Shown one piece after another: positions 39,970-49,707 of a stretch of 49,845 nt of DNA (its first letter is position 1; every line of letters starts with the position of its first letter). The notes beneath the pieces are model-generated. The model was given only the letters and a program-made list of their open reading frames with translations, was not told where the DNA came from and did not search any database. The position numbers and the translations under genes were made by a program. Source of the DNA: Paludibacteraceae bacterium (GTDB lineage: Bacteria; Bacteroidota; Bacteroidia; Bacteroidales; Paludibacteraceae); the NCBI GenBank assembly GCA_017649925.1, contig JAGCFX010000003.1, forward strand, positions 1 to 49,845, read 5' to 3'.

Positions 39970-42432
39970 CTAGCGTAGGTCCATGGATATTTTGAGATTA
40001 TAGCGGCGACTGGTGAGGTAGTTAGGACTCGCCCATTGTTGTCCGTAGGCATCGGCTACCCAAAAGTATGAGTTGACGTTTTTCCATCCTACGAGGTTAA
40101 ATACCTCGAACTGTATTGCCCATTGCTTGACATGTTTGGCGGATGGTGCGCGCATGAACTTCGCCGTCTGTGCGTTAAAGACATAAGTAGCGCCAAGGTC
40201 AATACGTTTGTACATCGGCATGCGTCCCCAACTCTCGTTGTTACGCGGCGCGTAGAACGGTTGCCCTTCCGCGAACTGCATCTTGATATGGAACTTCAGC
40301 TGCGGCAGTTGCGGGATATAATCCTGGAAGAGCATGGAGAAGTTATAGCGCTGTTCAGTAGGGCTCGGAATCCATGTGTCAGAGCCAAGGAAACGTTGCC
40401 TTGCGACCATGGTAGAGAATGAAATCCAAGAGTCCGCACCGGGCACCAGTTCTCCATAAAGTTTGAGGTCCACACCGCCTGCGTAGCCTTCCGAATCATT
40501 CTTTCCGGAATAACGAACGCGCACATTATCAACGGTGTAACTTTCCATTCGGTCAATATACTTATAATATCCTTCCGCCGTGAACTTAAAGGGTCGTCCC
40601 CATGCGCGGAAGTAATAATCGCCTCCGAGTACCACATGTACCGAGCGTTGCGCTTTGAGATCTTTGTTGAGTTGGATACGTGTCACGCCGAGATCGTCGG
40701 TAATGGTGTCGCGCAGTTCTTTATAGAACGGCGCCTGATAGTAAAGACCCGTCGCCAGACGGAAACAGAAATCACGTTTCCAACCGGGAATCCATTCCAC
40801 GGAAGCGCGAGGGGAGGGCAGTACTTCGTTGTTCCAACTCCACCATTGCAGTCGTCCGCCGACGGTGAGAATCCATTGTCCGGAGTTGGTGTTCCATTTG
40901 TGTTCGTTCTGGATGTACCCTTGTACGCGAGCGGAGAGCATCGTGGCGTTGCCTCGCAGGGCGTAATACAGTTCCATCGAATGACCGTCATTAGGAAGCG
41001 AGTAACCGGCGGAGTCACGCCATTCCCATTCGCTGATATAGTCTCTGATCATCTCCGCTTGTCCGCTCACACCCCATTTGAGGGTGTTGGTGCCACGTTT
41101 CCATGCGCCGTTATGCGCAAAAGTGGCGACACTTGCTTCGAGGCTGTTGCGTGCGTGTTGATGGAAAATACCAGTGCCGAGAACGGCAGTCTGTCCTTCC
41201 GCAGGATCTATCTGTTCCGTGTGTTGGTTACCTGTCGAGGTGTTCTCGCCCATCGGCGCATTGGAGAGCACGTATTGACCGGTGATGTCGAAGTTCTCCC
41301 GTTCGTTGGTATAGAAACCGCTGGCATCAAAACCAATCTCCACTTCTTGGCTTACCTTGCCCTTGGCACTCAGCGCGGCAAAAGTCGTGAGGAAACGGTC
41401 TTTCTCCTGCCCTTCATAGTAGATAGCGAGGTTCTTGGCGTTCTGTCCACCGAACGATTCGGAGAGCGAGTCGGGCGTGAAACGATAGTCGTTGAGACTC
41501 ACATTGCCCAAGAATGACATCTCCCACGAGGAGGGAAGTTTCCATGTGATATAGGTCTGATAATCCACGTACGTCGGCTGGTAGTTACCGGCAGTGGCGA
41601 GTCCGCCGAGCATGTATTTGCTGGTCTTATAGCGGATTCCGTGCATCTGGCTGTAGGTGCTGTCTCCATGTCCGACATAGACATGCGCGCCTAGGAGTCC
41701 TGCGCTGAGGCTGGCTTCGAAGGCTTGCGGACGCTTGTAAGTGATATCGAGCACCGATGCCATCTTGTCGCCATATTGTGCACTAAAACCGCCGGCAGAG
41801 AAAGAGACGTTCTCCACCATTTCGGGGTTGACGAATGACAGACCTTCCTGTTGTCCGGAACGGATGAGTAACGGTCGGCGCACTTCGATGCCATTGACAT
41901 AGACGGAGTTCTCGTCAAATGAGCCGCCGCGGACGTTATATTGCGAACTCAGTTCGTTAGTCTGACTGACGCCGGCGAAGGTGATAAGCAGGCTCTCGAT
42001 AGAACCGCCGGTAGCATCGGGCATCACGCGCATCGTTGAGGCGTCGATATGATCCATCGTGCCCTGTGTATGCTTGATGCCGCGCACCTCTATCTCCGTC
42101 AGCAGCTGCTCGTCCGTCAGCAGTTGTACGTTGATATTCAGCACGTCGTGCAGGTCAATGATGCGTTGCTGCACTGTGGTATAACCTATCATTGAGTAGT
42201 TGAGCACGACCGTGTCTGCTTCGTCCAACAGCAACTCGTAATAGCCGTTTTTGTTGGTTGCTGTACCGATAGGTCGGTCGCTGTTCACCACCGCTACGTT
42301 TGCCAACTCAATTCCCACGTTGTCTTGGTCCACGACATAGCCGTAGACGCGCGCTTGGCGGGCAAACGCTCCGTTTGGAATAAAGAATAAGGAGCAAAGA
42401 ACAAGGACTAATATGTATTTTTCAATCTTCAA
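39970..42432 (-). CDS. TonB-dependent receptor with carboxypeptidase-like N-domain
   Basis: An 820-aa outer-membrane receptor. A signal peptide ([20 protein letters not shown]) is followed by a CarboxypepD_reg-like domain (about 25-110; [35 protein letters not shown]), a plug (about 115-230; [36 protein letters not shown]) and a 22-strand-type barrel ending in NLKISMDLR. No SusD partner is adjacent, so glycan import is not implied; the ligand is unknown. The in-frame start is a TTG at 42432, since an in-frame TGA lies just two codons upstream and no ATG precedes the signal peptide. It overlaps the end of engB by 11 bases. Confidence 0.9.
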   Translation of the reverse strand: MKIEKYILVLVLCSLFFIPNGAFARQARVYGYVVDQDNVGIELANVAVVNSDRPIGTATNKNGYYELLLDEADTVVLNYSMIGYTTVQQRIIDLHDVLNINVQLLTDEQLLTEIEVRGIKHTQGTMDHIDASTMRVMPDATGGSIESLLITFAGVSQTNELSSQYNVRGGSFDENSVYVNGIEVRRPLLIRSGQQEGLSFVNPEMVENVSFSAGGFSAQYGDKMASVLDITYKRPQAFEASLSAGLLGAHVYVGHGDSTYSQMHGIRYKTSKYMLGGLATAGNYQPTYVDYQTYITWKLPSSWEMSFLGNVSLNDYRFTPDSLSESFGGQNAKNLAIYYEGQEKDRFLTTFAALSAKGKVSQEVEIGFDASGFYTNERENFDITGQYVLSNAPMGENTSTGNQHTEQIDPAEGQTAVLGTGIFHQHARNSLEASVATFAHNGAWKRGTNTLKWGVSGQAEMIRDYISEWEWRDSAGYSLPNDGHSMELYYALRGNATMLSARVQGYIQNEHKWNTNSGQWILTVGGRLQWWSWNNEVLPSPRASVEWIPGWKRDFCFRLATGLYYQAPFYKELRDTITDDLGVTRIQLNKDLKAQRSVHVVLGGDYYFRAWGRPFKFTAEGYYKYIDRMESYTVDNVRVRYSGKNDSEGYAGGVDLKLYGELVPGADSWISFSTMVARQRFLGSDTWIPSPTEQRYNFSMLFQDYIPQLPQLKFHIKMQFAEGQPFYAPRNNESWGRMPMYKRIDLGATYVFNAQTAKFMRAPSAKHVKQWAIQFEVFNLVGWKNVNSYFWVADAYGQQWASPNYLTSRRYNLKISMDLR

Positions 42433-43027
42433 TCTTCAATTGAGCATTTATGCCCTCAATATATTCCGTCAGTTCCTCGCTTCCAAGACCTGTCTCGGAT
42501 GAAGTGACGAAGACCGGCGGCAGTTCTTCCCAGTCCTCCAACAATCGTTCTTTGTACTTTGTCACTTTGTCCTTTAGCACGACTTTGCCAAGTTTATCCG
42601 CTTTGGTGAACACGATAGCAAAAGGCACGCCGTTTTCTCCGAGCCATGCGAGGAACTCGAGGTCTATCTTCTGCGGTTCGTGTCGACAGTCGATGAGCAC
42701 AAACAGGCACACCAGTTGTTCGCGCAGCAGGCAGTATCGCTCAATCATGCGTCGCAATGCCTCGCGTTGTTTCTGTCCCGCCTGCGCATAGCCGTATCCC
42801 GGCAAATCTACCAAATGCCACTCTCCGTTAATCAAGAAGTGGTTGATCAGTAAGGTCTTTCCGGGCTTCTGACTCGTCTTTGCCAACTTGGGATTGTGGC
42901 ATAACAAGTTGATGAGTGAAGACTTACCGACGTTACTTCGTCCGATGAAGGCGTATTCCGGAAGATTGCTCTGCGGACAGTCCTTCACATCCGGACTTGA
43001 GATGATATATTGCGCGTTCTTAATCAT
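42422..43027 (-). CDS. engB: Ribosome biogenesis GTPase EngB/YihA/YsxC
   Basis: A 201-aa small GTPase needed for 50S assembly. G motifs are [16 protein letters not shown] (G1), VDLPGYGYA (G3), FTKADKL (G4) and TSSETGLG (G5). Length is as expected from ATG 43027 ([18 protein letters not shown]). The longer frame to 43111 would cross the promoter at 43048-43079 and is rejected. Its stop lies inside the beginning of the TonB receptor gene. Confidence 0.95.
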   Translation of the reverse strand: MIKNAQYIISSPDVKDCPQSNLPEYAFIGRSNVGKSSLINLLCHNPKLAKTSQKPGKTLLINHFLINGEWHLVDLPGYGYAQAGQKQREALRRMIERYCLLREQLVCLFVLIDCRHEPQKIDLEFLAWLGENGVPFAIVFTKADKLGKVVLKDKVTKYKERLLEDWEELPPVFVTSSETGLGSEELTEYIEGINAQLKIED

Positions 43028-43047
43028 TGTTCCAACCTTTGCGGCTG

Positions 43048-43079
43048 CAAAGGTACTGCTTTTTTTTGAGATACGCAAA
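43048..43079 (-). promoter_or_regulatory. Promoter of engB
   Basis: Minus strand TTTG (43079-43076), 20 bp, TACCTTTG (43055-43048), with extended CGTATCTC after the -33 box. It is about 20 bp before the ATG, implying a short leader. Confidence 0.84.
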
Positions 43080-43092
43080 TTTTTTATTCTTA

Positions 43093-43119
43093 AAATAAAA
43101 AAGAACGTCAATGTGACGC
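43093..43119 (-). terminator. Possible terminator downstream of tRNA-Ala
   Basis: Minus strand CGTCA (43118-43114) and TGACG (43110-43106) form a 5-bp stem with a 3-nt loop, followed by TTCTTTTTTATTTT. It lies about 115 bp after the tRNA. The stem is short. Confidence 0.5.
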
Positions 43120-43231
43120 TCTATGTGAGAAAAAAACAACATTGTTCTCTCGATGAAGTCTCGATAAAGGTTCGATCAACTCTCGTTAGGAATTTAGAAC
43201 ATTTTTCTAAATAACCGATGTCTTGCTGTTG

Positions 43232-43305
43232 TGGAGTATAGCGGACTCGAACCGCTCACCTCAACACTGCCAGTGTTGCGCTCTAGCCAGATGAGCTAAT
43301 ACCCC
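43232..43305 (-). tRNA. tRNA-Ala (anticodon GGC)
   Basis: A 74-nt cloverleaf on the minus strand. The acceptor GGGGTAT pairs with ATACTCC, with one G-T pair and discriminator A. The D-arm is GCTCATCTGGCTAGAGC. The anticodon arm is CAACA-CTGGCAG-TGTTG with U33 and anticodon GGC. The T-loop is TTCGAGT. No encoded CCA. It reads GCC/GCU alanine codons. Confidence 0.92.
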
Positions 43306-43441
43306 TCGCTTACACTAACACTCGCACGACTTCGCGATACATCGCTCGTAGCGTGCTGCGTGTTGTGCTACGCTCTCCCCATAGCAAACAGCCTACGGCT
43401 TCGGTTTACTCCGGGGCCCCCAGTGATTTCTAAATCGAGTG
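43306..43441 (-). other. Structured ~130-nt leader of tRNA-Ala
   Basis: Between the promoter and the tRNA lies an unusually long leader with several stems: GGGGCCCC, AGCC-GTA-GGCT flanked by AAAC/GTTT, CGTAGC...GCTACG with a 14-nt loop, and GCGAT-GT-ATCGC. No ORF or known RNA family is recognised; it may be only a processed 5' leader. Confidence 0.4.
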
Positions 43442-43473
43442 CAAAGGTACAACAAAAAAATGACATACGCAAA
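43442..43473 (-). promoter_or_regulatory. Promoter of tRNA-Ala
   Basis: Minus strand TTTG (43473-43470), 20 bp, TACCTTTG (43449-43442), with the extended CGTATGTC motif. Confidence 0.85.
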
Positions 43474-43547
43474 TTTGTGTGCCATTTTTTGTAAAAATTA
43501 GTGATTATTATAGAATCAGTTGTCCTTCCGTATTGTATGTACGGCCC

Positions 43548-44723
43548 TCAATGGGATTTGAGGAGTTGCGTTTTTTCGGTATTCGTTTGTCCCCAAGGTA
43601 ATTGATATTGCTGTTCCCAGAACATGATTTTGCCGCTTTTGTCCAGCAGCACTTTGTTTGCCAAGTCCCAATCGTTCGTCTGGACTTGTTGGCGTGCGGC
43701 CTGTGCGTGTTGCTCGATGGCAGGGTCACAATCGATAAGCTGTACAGTAGCCGTGTCGAATGTCAGGCGCAGCGAGTCGCCCTCCAGTTGCCATTGTCCG
43801 TCAATGGAGAAAGTGAGGGGAGCGAGGGCAAAGCCGACGCGGTAATCCATCCGCGTGGTAGCGGTGACGGAGTGGTCTTTGCGTAAATCATAGGTCTTGA
43901 GTTGATTATCCTGCCTTAGCGTCCAGTGCCCGACAATCGTTTTTGGTTTGGCAGGCACGGTCCTATTGACATGCTCCGCCTCGTATTTCCGCATGTCCTC
44001 GTCCGTGACATTCATAATGAACTTATTCTCCTGGTTGAGGCTGATGAGGCTGTTGATGAATTCTTGGAATGCGCGGTCTCGAGTCAGATATTTGCGCAAG
44101 TAGAGCATCACTTCCTGTTGCTGGAAGGCCGAGCGAATCAGTCCCGCCATGGCGTGCTGGTTCATCATACCATTGTAGGTAAGATCCGATTCGTGCAGTT
44201 GCTTGCGATACTGGAAGATGAAATCCTCCGGCAGCGGTCGTCTGAAGACGGATTTCTTTCCCAGGCTACTCACCATGTTCCTGCGGAGTTGGTAACACTT
44301 CTGCACATTATCGCAGAACGTGGGGTCCCCAAGGTTAAGCATGGCGTCCATACTACCTGAGAACACTTGTTCGGTGGAGTTATCCGCCCATTCCGGCATA
44401 TCAGCATCGGCATAGAAGAACAGGTACTCGCCCGTCATCCAGAGGCTGTCCATAGCGACGTTCTCCAGTTCGTTCTGATGGGTATAGAGGTACATTGCTA
44501 CCCTGAAGAAAGCATCATCGCGTTCCTTATACCAGATGAAATGATGGATGATATCATCGATGTCGTAGATAGCCATCATCGCAGTCTGCCGTTGTGCCTG
44601 CGCCTGGCGATGATGCGTGACGAGATTGTTGACTCCGAACGTAAGTCCGACACCGATAGCCGTTGCCAGCACACCAGTGAGGAAATTATTCAACCACGTA
44701 TTAGGACTAGTTTTTCTTTTCAT
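43548..44723 (-). CDS. Membrane-anchored protein of unknown function
   Basis: A 391-aa protein with one N-terminal membrane helix (about 11-33; FLTGVLATAIGVGLTFGV), so it is anchored in the inner membrane with a periplasmic or cytoplasmic body. The first half is helical with many His, Asp and aromatic residues. The C-terminal ~120 residues are strand-rich and resemble a lipocalin-like calycin pattern (TIVGHWTLRQDNQLKTYDL; WQLEGDSLRLTFDT). I do not recognise the family. It overlaps the cstA end by 17 bases and is the last gene of the amylase-CstA operon; a role as partner of the transporter is possible by context only. Confidence 0.75.
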   Translation of the reverse strand: MKRKTSPNTWLNNFLTGVLATAIGVGLTFGVNNLVTHHRQAQAQRQTAMMAIYDIDDIIHHFIWYKERDDAFFRVAMYLYTHQNELENVAMDSLWMTGEYLFFYADADMPEWADNSTEQVFSGSMDAMLNLGDPTFCDNVQKCYQLRRNMVSSLGKKSVFRRPLPEDFIFQYRKQLHESDLTYNGMMNQHAMAGLIRSAFQQQEVMLYLRKYLTRDRAFQEFINSLISLNQENKFIMNVTDEDMRKYEAEHVNRTVPAKPKTIVGHWTLRQDNQLKTYDLRKDHSVTATTRMDYRVGFALAPLTFSIDGQWQLEGDSLRLTFDTATVQLIDCDPAIEQHAQAARQQVQTNDWDLANKVLLDKSGKIMFWEQQYQLPWGQTNTEKTQLLKSH

Positions 44724-46206
44724 TGCGTTTGGTCCAATAGATAAAGCCGCAAAGGCAAATGAGCGTAATGAGTCCGGCGATGAGATAGCCCAGCCAGCGC
44801 CATTCGGCGGGCATGTGTAAACCTTCCGGGGCGATGAGGATATAACTGCTGCACACCATCGTCATGAAGAGAGCCGGGATGAGAGCTATCAAGTAGCCGT
44901 ATTTGTAATTGCTGATTTTCTTATAGAGCCATACGGTTCCGGCCCAGAGAGTGAAGCAGGCAAGTGTTTGGTTGGTCCATGCGAAATAACGCCATACGAT
45001 GTTGAAGTCCACGAAGACCATTCCAAAGACGCACAGAAAAAGCGGCACGGCGATGATAAGTCGCTTCGGGATAGGGCGTTGGTCCCAATTGAGGAAATCC
45101 GCCACGATCAGTCTTGCGGACCGGAGGGCCGTGTCGCCGCTGGTGATAGGTGCCGCGATGACGCCAACGATAGCGAGGATGCCGCCTACTGTGCCAAGCC
45201 ATGAGCGACTGACGCGGTCGATGACCAACGCAGCGATGTTCTCTCCCGGGTGCTGCGCCGCAAACGCCTGCAGACCGTCAATGCCGTAAAGTCCTGTTTC
45301 CGGGTCGGCAAAGAAAGTGCCTGCTGCTGCGGCCCATATCAAGGCAAGTATACCTTCTGCAACCATTGCGCCATAGAAGATCCAGCGACCTTGCCGTTCA
45401 TTGGTCACGCATCGCGCCATGATAGGCGATTGCGTGCCGTGGAAGCCCGAGATAGCGCCACAAGCAATGCTGACGAACATCATCGGGAAAAGCGGCAGAC
45501 CGTTCGTCTGGCGATTGTGCAGCCCATCAAATACCTCCGGCATCTCGCTGCTATGCCATCCAAGCATCACGATCATTATACCGATGCCCATAAATAGCAG
45601 TATTGCACCGAAGATTGGATAGAAACGACCAATCAGTTTATCGACAGGCAGCACCGTAGCCAGCGCGTAGTATCCGAAGATGATCAGTACCCATGCGATG
45701 GGGATAGAGGATAGTTGGGAGTTGATAGTTGATAATGGGCAGAGACCTTGGAGTAGGGTAGCCGGTCCGCTGAGGAACGTGGTAGTCAGCAAAATGAGCA
45801 GCACCAACGTCAACAGGCGGATAAACATCTTCAGACCGGCTCCTTTGCCTAACTCGTCCCCCACAATATTCGGCAACGAGACACCGCCTTTGCGGATAGA
45901 CAACATACCACTCAAATAATCATGCACACCTCCAGCAAAGATAGTTCCGAACACAATCCATAGGAATGCTGCAGGGCCATAGAAGATTCCCATTATCGCT
46001 CCGAAAATAGGTCCCAGGCCCGCAATATTCAGAAACTGCACCAAGAAGATACGCCATGGTGCCATTGGCACAAAGTCCACACCGTCGGTCTTCGTCAATG
46101 CCGGCGTCTGCCGTTCCGGCTCCACACCAAAAATGCGTTCCACTAATACGCCATAGGTAAAGAAACCGATGACGAGCAGCACTAACGCTATCAGAAAAGT
46201 AATCAT
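44707..46206 (-). CDS. cstA: Carbon starvation protein CstA family transporter
   Basis: A 499-aa polytopic membrane protein of the CstA family (peptide or pyruvate transporters induced by carbon limitation in other bacteria). Family landmarks are present: the N-terminal FQFLNIAGLGPIFGAIMG-like stretch (VQFLNIAGLGPIFGAIMGIF), GGVHDYLSGMLSIRKGG, SIACGAISGFHGTQSPIMAR and TSGDTALRSARLIVADF. About 13-14 helices are predicted. It is shorter than the ~700-aa E. coli protein, as expected for the short form. It begins 3 bp after the upstream GH13 gene, so transport and glycan degradation look co-regulated. Confidence 0.93.
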   Translation of the reverse strand: MITFLIALVLLVIGFFTYGVLVERIFGVEPERQTPALTKTDGVDFVPMAPWRIFLVQFLNIAGLGPIFGAIMGIFYGPAAFLWIVFGTIFAGGVHDYLSGMLSIRKGGVSLPNIVGDELGKGAGLKMFIRLLTLVLLILLTTTFLSGPATLLQGLCPLSTINSQLSSIPIAWVLIIFGYYALATVLPVDKLIGRFYPIFGAILLFMGIGIMIVMLGWHSSEMPEVFDGLHNRQTNGLPLFPMMFVSIACGAISGFHGTQSPIMARCVTNERQGRWIFYGAMVAEGILALIWAAAAGTFFADPETGLYGIDGLQAFAAQHPGENIAALVIDRVSRSWLGTVGGILAIVGVIAAPITSGDTALRSARLIVADFLNWDQRPIPKRLIIAVPLFLCVFGMVFVDFNIVWRYFAWTNQTLACFTLWAGTVWLYKKISNYKYGYLIALIPALFMTMVCSSYILIAPEGLHMPAEWRWLGYLIAGLITLICLCGFIYWTKRNEKKN

Positions 46207-46209
46207 CGC

Positions 46210-47553
46210 TTATTTCGAGAAAATCTTAAACTGCCAAGGTTTGAGTATGAAACTCTGTGCGGACTCAAGTTTGTGTTTTTCGCCGCATAGACAGCGATAT
46301 TTGCCTTCATAGCCCGTCAAATCGAGCGTTACATTCTGCTCTTTATCACTCATGTTCATCACCGCAATGACGGTGTTGCCGCCGAACCAGCCGTCGCGAT
46401 GGCGCACAGCAGCGAAGATAGCATCATTGTCGGCAGGAATACGAACGAGCGGCGCACCACACTCGGGGCTAAACAACGCTTTATTGCGTTGACGGAGACT
46501 ATTGAGGCGTTTGTAAATACCTCCCAGCGCGTACGTCTCGTCTGTATCGATCAGGTCTTTCTCAAAGAACTCCAGGCGATGATGGTTGCCGCTCAACTGA
46601 CCCGTATAGATCATCGGCATGCCGGGCACGACGTAGCAGAACGCTGCGAAGAGAGGTACTGCGTCGCCCATGCGCTCAAACTCCGTGCCGTTCCAACTAT
46701 TCTCATCATGATTGGAGATAAAGTTCATGCGGATGGCTTCGGGACGGATGGAGGAATCGGCTTTGGCGAAGTTTGCCCAAATATCTTCTACGCCTTTCTT
46801 GCCCTGTGCTACTTCATTCATCACGTGGTGTAGACTCCAACCGTAGTACATGTCGAACGCCGACTCCGTCAGTTCGTTCGCCTTATCTTCGTCCTCAGCA
46901 AGCGTGAACATATGCGGATAGGTCTCATGCAAATCGCCCATTGCCCAGTTCCAAAAGTCCGTCGGCACTTCTCCTGCAACGTCACAGCGGAAACCATCGA
47001 TGCCGATGGAGTCCATCCACCAGTGCATAGCTTTGAGCATTGCTTCGCGCATGTCTTGGTTGTCATAGTTCAGCTTGGAGATGTCTGTCCAGTCATATTG
47101 CACCATCAGGTTGCCAAGGCTGTCTCGGTAATGCCATCCTTCGTTCTTGGTCCACTCGCTGTCCGGCGCTGTATGATTAGCTACCCAGTCGAGGATAACC
47201 TTAAAGCCCAACGCATGCGCTGCGGCAAGGAAATGCTCAAAGTCATCACGCGTACCGAACTCAGGGTTGATGGCGCAGTAGCCGATGATGGAGTAGTAAC
47301 TGCCGAGTGTACCTTTGCGGGTGATTTTACCAATCGGCTGGCATGGCATTACCCAGATGATGTCGATGCCATTCTTGCGCAGTTCCGGTAGCAATGCTTC
47401 GGCTGCGGCAAACGTACCTTCCGGCGTTGCCTGACGGGTGTTTAACTCATAGATAGTAGCGTCATACGCCCATTTGGGGTGACGTAATTCTGCTTGCTTT
47501 GTGCAACTGAACAATGCCAAAGCGGCAACAAGCATCAAGAAAATCTTTTTCAT
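46210..47553 (-). CDS. GH13 alpha-amylase family lipoprotein
   Basis: A 447-aa lipoprotein (lipobox LFSC near residue 17), probably on the cell surface or in the periplasm, with a GH13 catalytic barrel that cleaves alpha-1,4 or related glucan bonds. Conserved regions are DWVANHTAPDS (I), GFRCDVAGEVP (II, nucleophile Asp), TLAEDED (III, acid/base Glu) and FISNHDENSW (IV, transition-state Asp). The C-terminal beta domain (about 370-447) ends in FILKPWQFKIFSK. The four catalytic regions are intact, so activity is expected. It starts 11 bp after the larger GH13 gene. Substrate (starch, glycogen, maltodextrin) is not decided by sequence alone. Confidence 0.92.
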   Translation of the reverse strand: MKKIFLMLVAALALFSCTKQAELRHPKWAYDATIYELNTRQATPEGTFAAAEALLPELRKNGIDIIWVMPCQPIGKITRKGTLGSYYSIIGYCAINPEFGTRDDFEHFLAAAHALGFKVILDWVANHTAPDSEWTKNEGWHYRDSLGNLMVQYDWTDISKLNYDNQDMREAMLKAMHWWMDSIGIDGFRCDVAGEVPTDFWNWAMGDLHETYPHMFTLAEDEDKANELTESAFDMYYGWSLHHVMNEVAQGKKGVEDIWANFAKADSSIRPEAIRMNFISNHDENSWNGTEFERMGDAVPLFAAFCYVVPGMPMIYTGQLSGNHHRLEFFEKDLIDTDETYALGGIYKRLNSLRQRNKALFSPECGAPLVRIPADNDAIFAAVRHRDGWFGGNTVIAVMNMSDKEQNVTLDLTGYEGKYRCLCGEKHKLESAQSFILKPWQFKIFSK

Positions 47554-47564
47554 AATATCTTTGT

Positions 47565-49604
47565 TTAATTTTCAATAATCGAGTAGGTGAGGTCTTTGCG
47601 ATTGATGTTGACGGTCACTTTTTTGCCGAGATAGATGCGTACATAACTGATCTCGTCCGGACGGTCAATAAGGGGTATGAAATCTCCGTAGAGCAGCGGC
47701 ATGGAGTGGCGGCGTAAGTGAATCAGTTCTGCCACTTTATCGCGCATTCTCTTTTGCTGTTCATCGAGTCCATCGAACCGCATCATATGTCGGTTATCGG
47801 GGTCATTACCGCCCACTTCGGCATATTCGTCGCCTTGGTAGATACACGGTACGCCAGGCAGCGTCATGTTAATGACCTCCAGCAAGAGAGCACGTTTGTA
47901 AGCCGTCTCAGCATCGCCGATACCGATATCTTGTGTCCATCCTTCCTCTTTGCCTTGGCTGGCGATGTCTATAGCGCCGCCGGCGATGGAAGCGAAACGT
48001 ATCTGGTCATGGTTGCCGCTGATGTTACCCATCGTATGGTGTGCACCGTAAGTGCGGAGAGATGTCAGTTCGTTCGCCATTACCTGGTCCATGCCCTTAA
48101 GACCGCACAGCGCCTCGCGCGTCGTGAAATAGACGTTGAAGTCAAACTGCGCGTTCAGCATGCCGGTCTTTACATAACTGCCAATCAGTTCAGGACTGCC
48201 GTAGGTCTCACCGATCATCCAGATAGGACGTCCCGGCCAACGCGTTGCAATCTTCTGTCCCAACATACGCCAATAGCCCTCAGGAATATGCTTGCACGCG
48301 TCATGACGATAGCCGTCAAGGTCGTAGTTGTCAAGCCAGTAAAGGGCACTGTCGGTCATCGCTTCGCACACCTCTTGACGCTCCAAATCAAGCGTCGGGA
48401 TGTGTTTGTCGAACCAAGTTGTCAAGCGGGCTTCGTCCCATAACTCGAAGTTACGTCGACCGTCCGGCAGCAGCGAATCGGTGTGCCAGTCGGGATGTTC
48501 CTGCAGCGTAGGCGAGTTGATATGCATGTGATTCGCTACATAATCCAGCACGACATTGATACCGTGCGCGTGTGCCGTTGCCAAGAGTGTACGGAACTCG
48601 TCCGGTGTACCGAAACGGGTGTCCAGTTGAGTCGCGTAGATAGGCCAATAGCCGTGGTAACCGCTGAACTTAGTGTAGGTCTTCGACGGGTCGTATTTAT
48701 TGCCGTTCTTGAAGACATAGCATCCCCACGCGTCCCACGGATTTTGGGTGATAGGACTTATCCAGAGTGTGTTCACGCCCAGCGAATCGAAGTAGCCCGC
48801 TTCTATCTGCGCTGTGATACCAGCCAGGTCGCCACCCTGGTAGTCCACAATATCCAATACTTCCGGCGAGTTCATTTTCCAGTCATTGGCTGTGTTGCCG
48901 TTATAGAAACGGTCGATCATAAGCGAGTACAGAACTTGTGCTTGCGGATCGTGGCGGTTCAGTTGTGCTGCGTCGGTAATGACTTGCCCATCCTCTAACG
49001 GCAATAACAGGTCGTTGAAAAGGAACTGGTCGTCCTCCGCGAACACACGCAAGTATGTACGTCCCGGGAAGTCGGGTGCCTGAATGGCAGATAGGTCCAA
49101 ACTCCATATGCCATCTTCCTCCTCATGCCACAAACTATGGTCAATAAGGGTATTCTGAATATATGCCTCAAAACTAGGGTTAGTGACTTTATCAAAGAAT
49201 CCAACGCGCAACTTATTGTCCTCATAGCTCAGCGATATCAACGCTTGACGAACGGGTTTGTTCGGCAGCACAGGTATGGCAAAACTGCCTGCGTTGCTAA
49301 AAAACGTGATAGCATGTACGGTGCGTGAGCGGTTAACAATATCCATCTCTTCGATGATTGGTGCCTTGCCGCTTATGTTCAAGCATTCCAAAGACTCGTC
49401 CATGGTCCATTGCAGACCTTTCCATAACAACGAATCACCAAACAGTATAGGCACATAGTCCGTCAGTACGATATGCATTGTGTCACTCGTCATGCGAATC
49501 GGCATGATAGGATTGGAGCGAGAGATATCACTCGCAACGGTGTTGGGACGCTGACATCCTACTAGAAGAAGTAGAATTGAAACGAAAAATAATACTTTTC
49601 TCAT
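47565..49604 (-). CDS. GH13 alpha-amylase family lipoprotein with N-terminal domain
   Basis: A 679-aa lipoprotein (MRKVLFFVSILLLLVGCQ, Cys 17). An N-terminal beta domain of about 200 aa precedes the GH13 barrel. Catalytic regions are VLDYVANHMH (I), DGYRHDACKHI (II, nucleophile Asp), WMIGETYG (III, acid/base Glu) and GNISGNHDQIRFAS (IV). All key residues are present. The longer frame to 49628 would run into the promoter, so ATG 49604 is used. It is the first gene of the operon with a second GH13, CstA and an unknown membrane protein. No SusC/SusD pair is adjacent, so this is not a classical starch-utilisation locus. Confidence 0.92.
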   Translation of the reverse strand: MRKVLFFVSILLLLVGCQRPNTVASDISRSNPIMPIRMTSDTMHIVLTDYVPILFGDSLLWKGLQWTMDESLECLNISGKAPIIEEMDIVNRSRTVHAITFFSNAGSFAIPVLPNKPVRQALISLSYEDNKLRVGFFDKVTNPSFEAYIQNTLIDHSLWHEEEDGIWSLDLSAIQAPDFPGRTYLRVFAEDDQFLFNDLLLPLEDGQVITDAAQLNRHDPQAQVLYSLMIDRFYNGNTANDWKMNSPEVLDIVDYQGGDLAGITAQIEAGYFDSLGVNTLWISPITQNPWDAWGCYVFKNGNKYDPSKTYTKFSGYHGYWPIYATQLDTRFGTPDEFRTLLATAHAHGINVVLDYVANHMHINSPTLQEHPDWHTDSLLPDGRRNFELWDEARLTTWFDKHIPTLDLERQEVCEAMTDSALYWLDNYDLDGYRHDACKHIPEGYWRMLGQKIATRWPGRPIWMIGETYGSPELIGSYVKTGMLNAQFDFNVYFTTREALCGLKGMDQVMANELTSLRTYGAHHTMGNISGNHDQIRFASIAGGAIDIASQGKEEGWTQDIGIGDAETAYKRALLLEVINMTLPGVPCIYQGDEYAEVGGNDPDNRHMMRFDGLDEQQKRMRDKVAELIHLRRHSMPLLYGDFIPLIDRPDEISYVRIYLGKKVTVNINRKDLTYSIIEN

Positions 49605-49625
49605 GGTGTTATGCAATTTTGCCCG

Positions 49626-49657
49626 CAAAATTACAAATAAAAAATGACATATGCAAG
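49626..49657 (-). promoter_or_regulatory. Promoter of the GH13-CstA operon
   Basis: Minus strand CTTG (49657-49654), 20 bp, TAATTTTG (49633-49626), with extended CATATGTC. It is 22 bp before the ATG at 49604. Confidence 0.8.
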
Positions 49658-49676
49658 AGTTCGCGATTTTTTTCGC

Positions 49677-49706
49677 ACAAAAAAAGGAGACTTTTTTGTC
49701 TCCTTT
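49677..49706 (-). terminator. Rho-independent terminator after tRNA-Val
   Basis: AAAGGAGAC (49683-49691) pairs with GTCTCCTTT (49698-49706) around a 6-nt loop. On the minus strand a T-run follows (complement of the A-run at 49679-49685), directly after the tRNA. Confidence 0.88.
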
Positions 49707-49707
49707 G

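Noticed and set aside
40636-41517. A 293-aa open frame opposite the TonB receptor
   Set aside because: Shadow of the barrel coding region; no signal peptide, promoter or family pattern.
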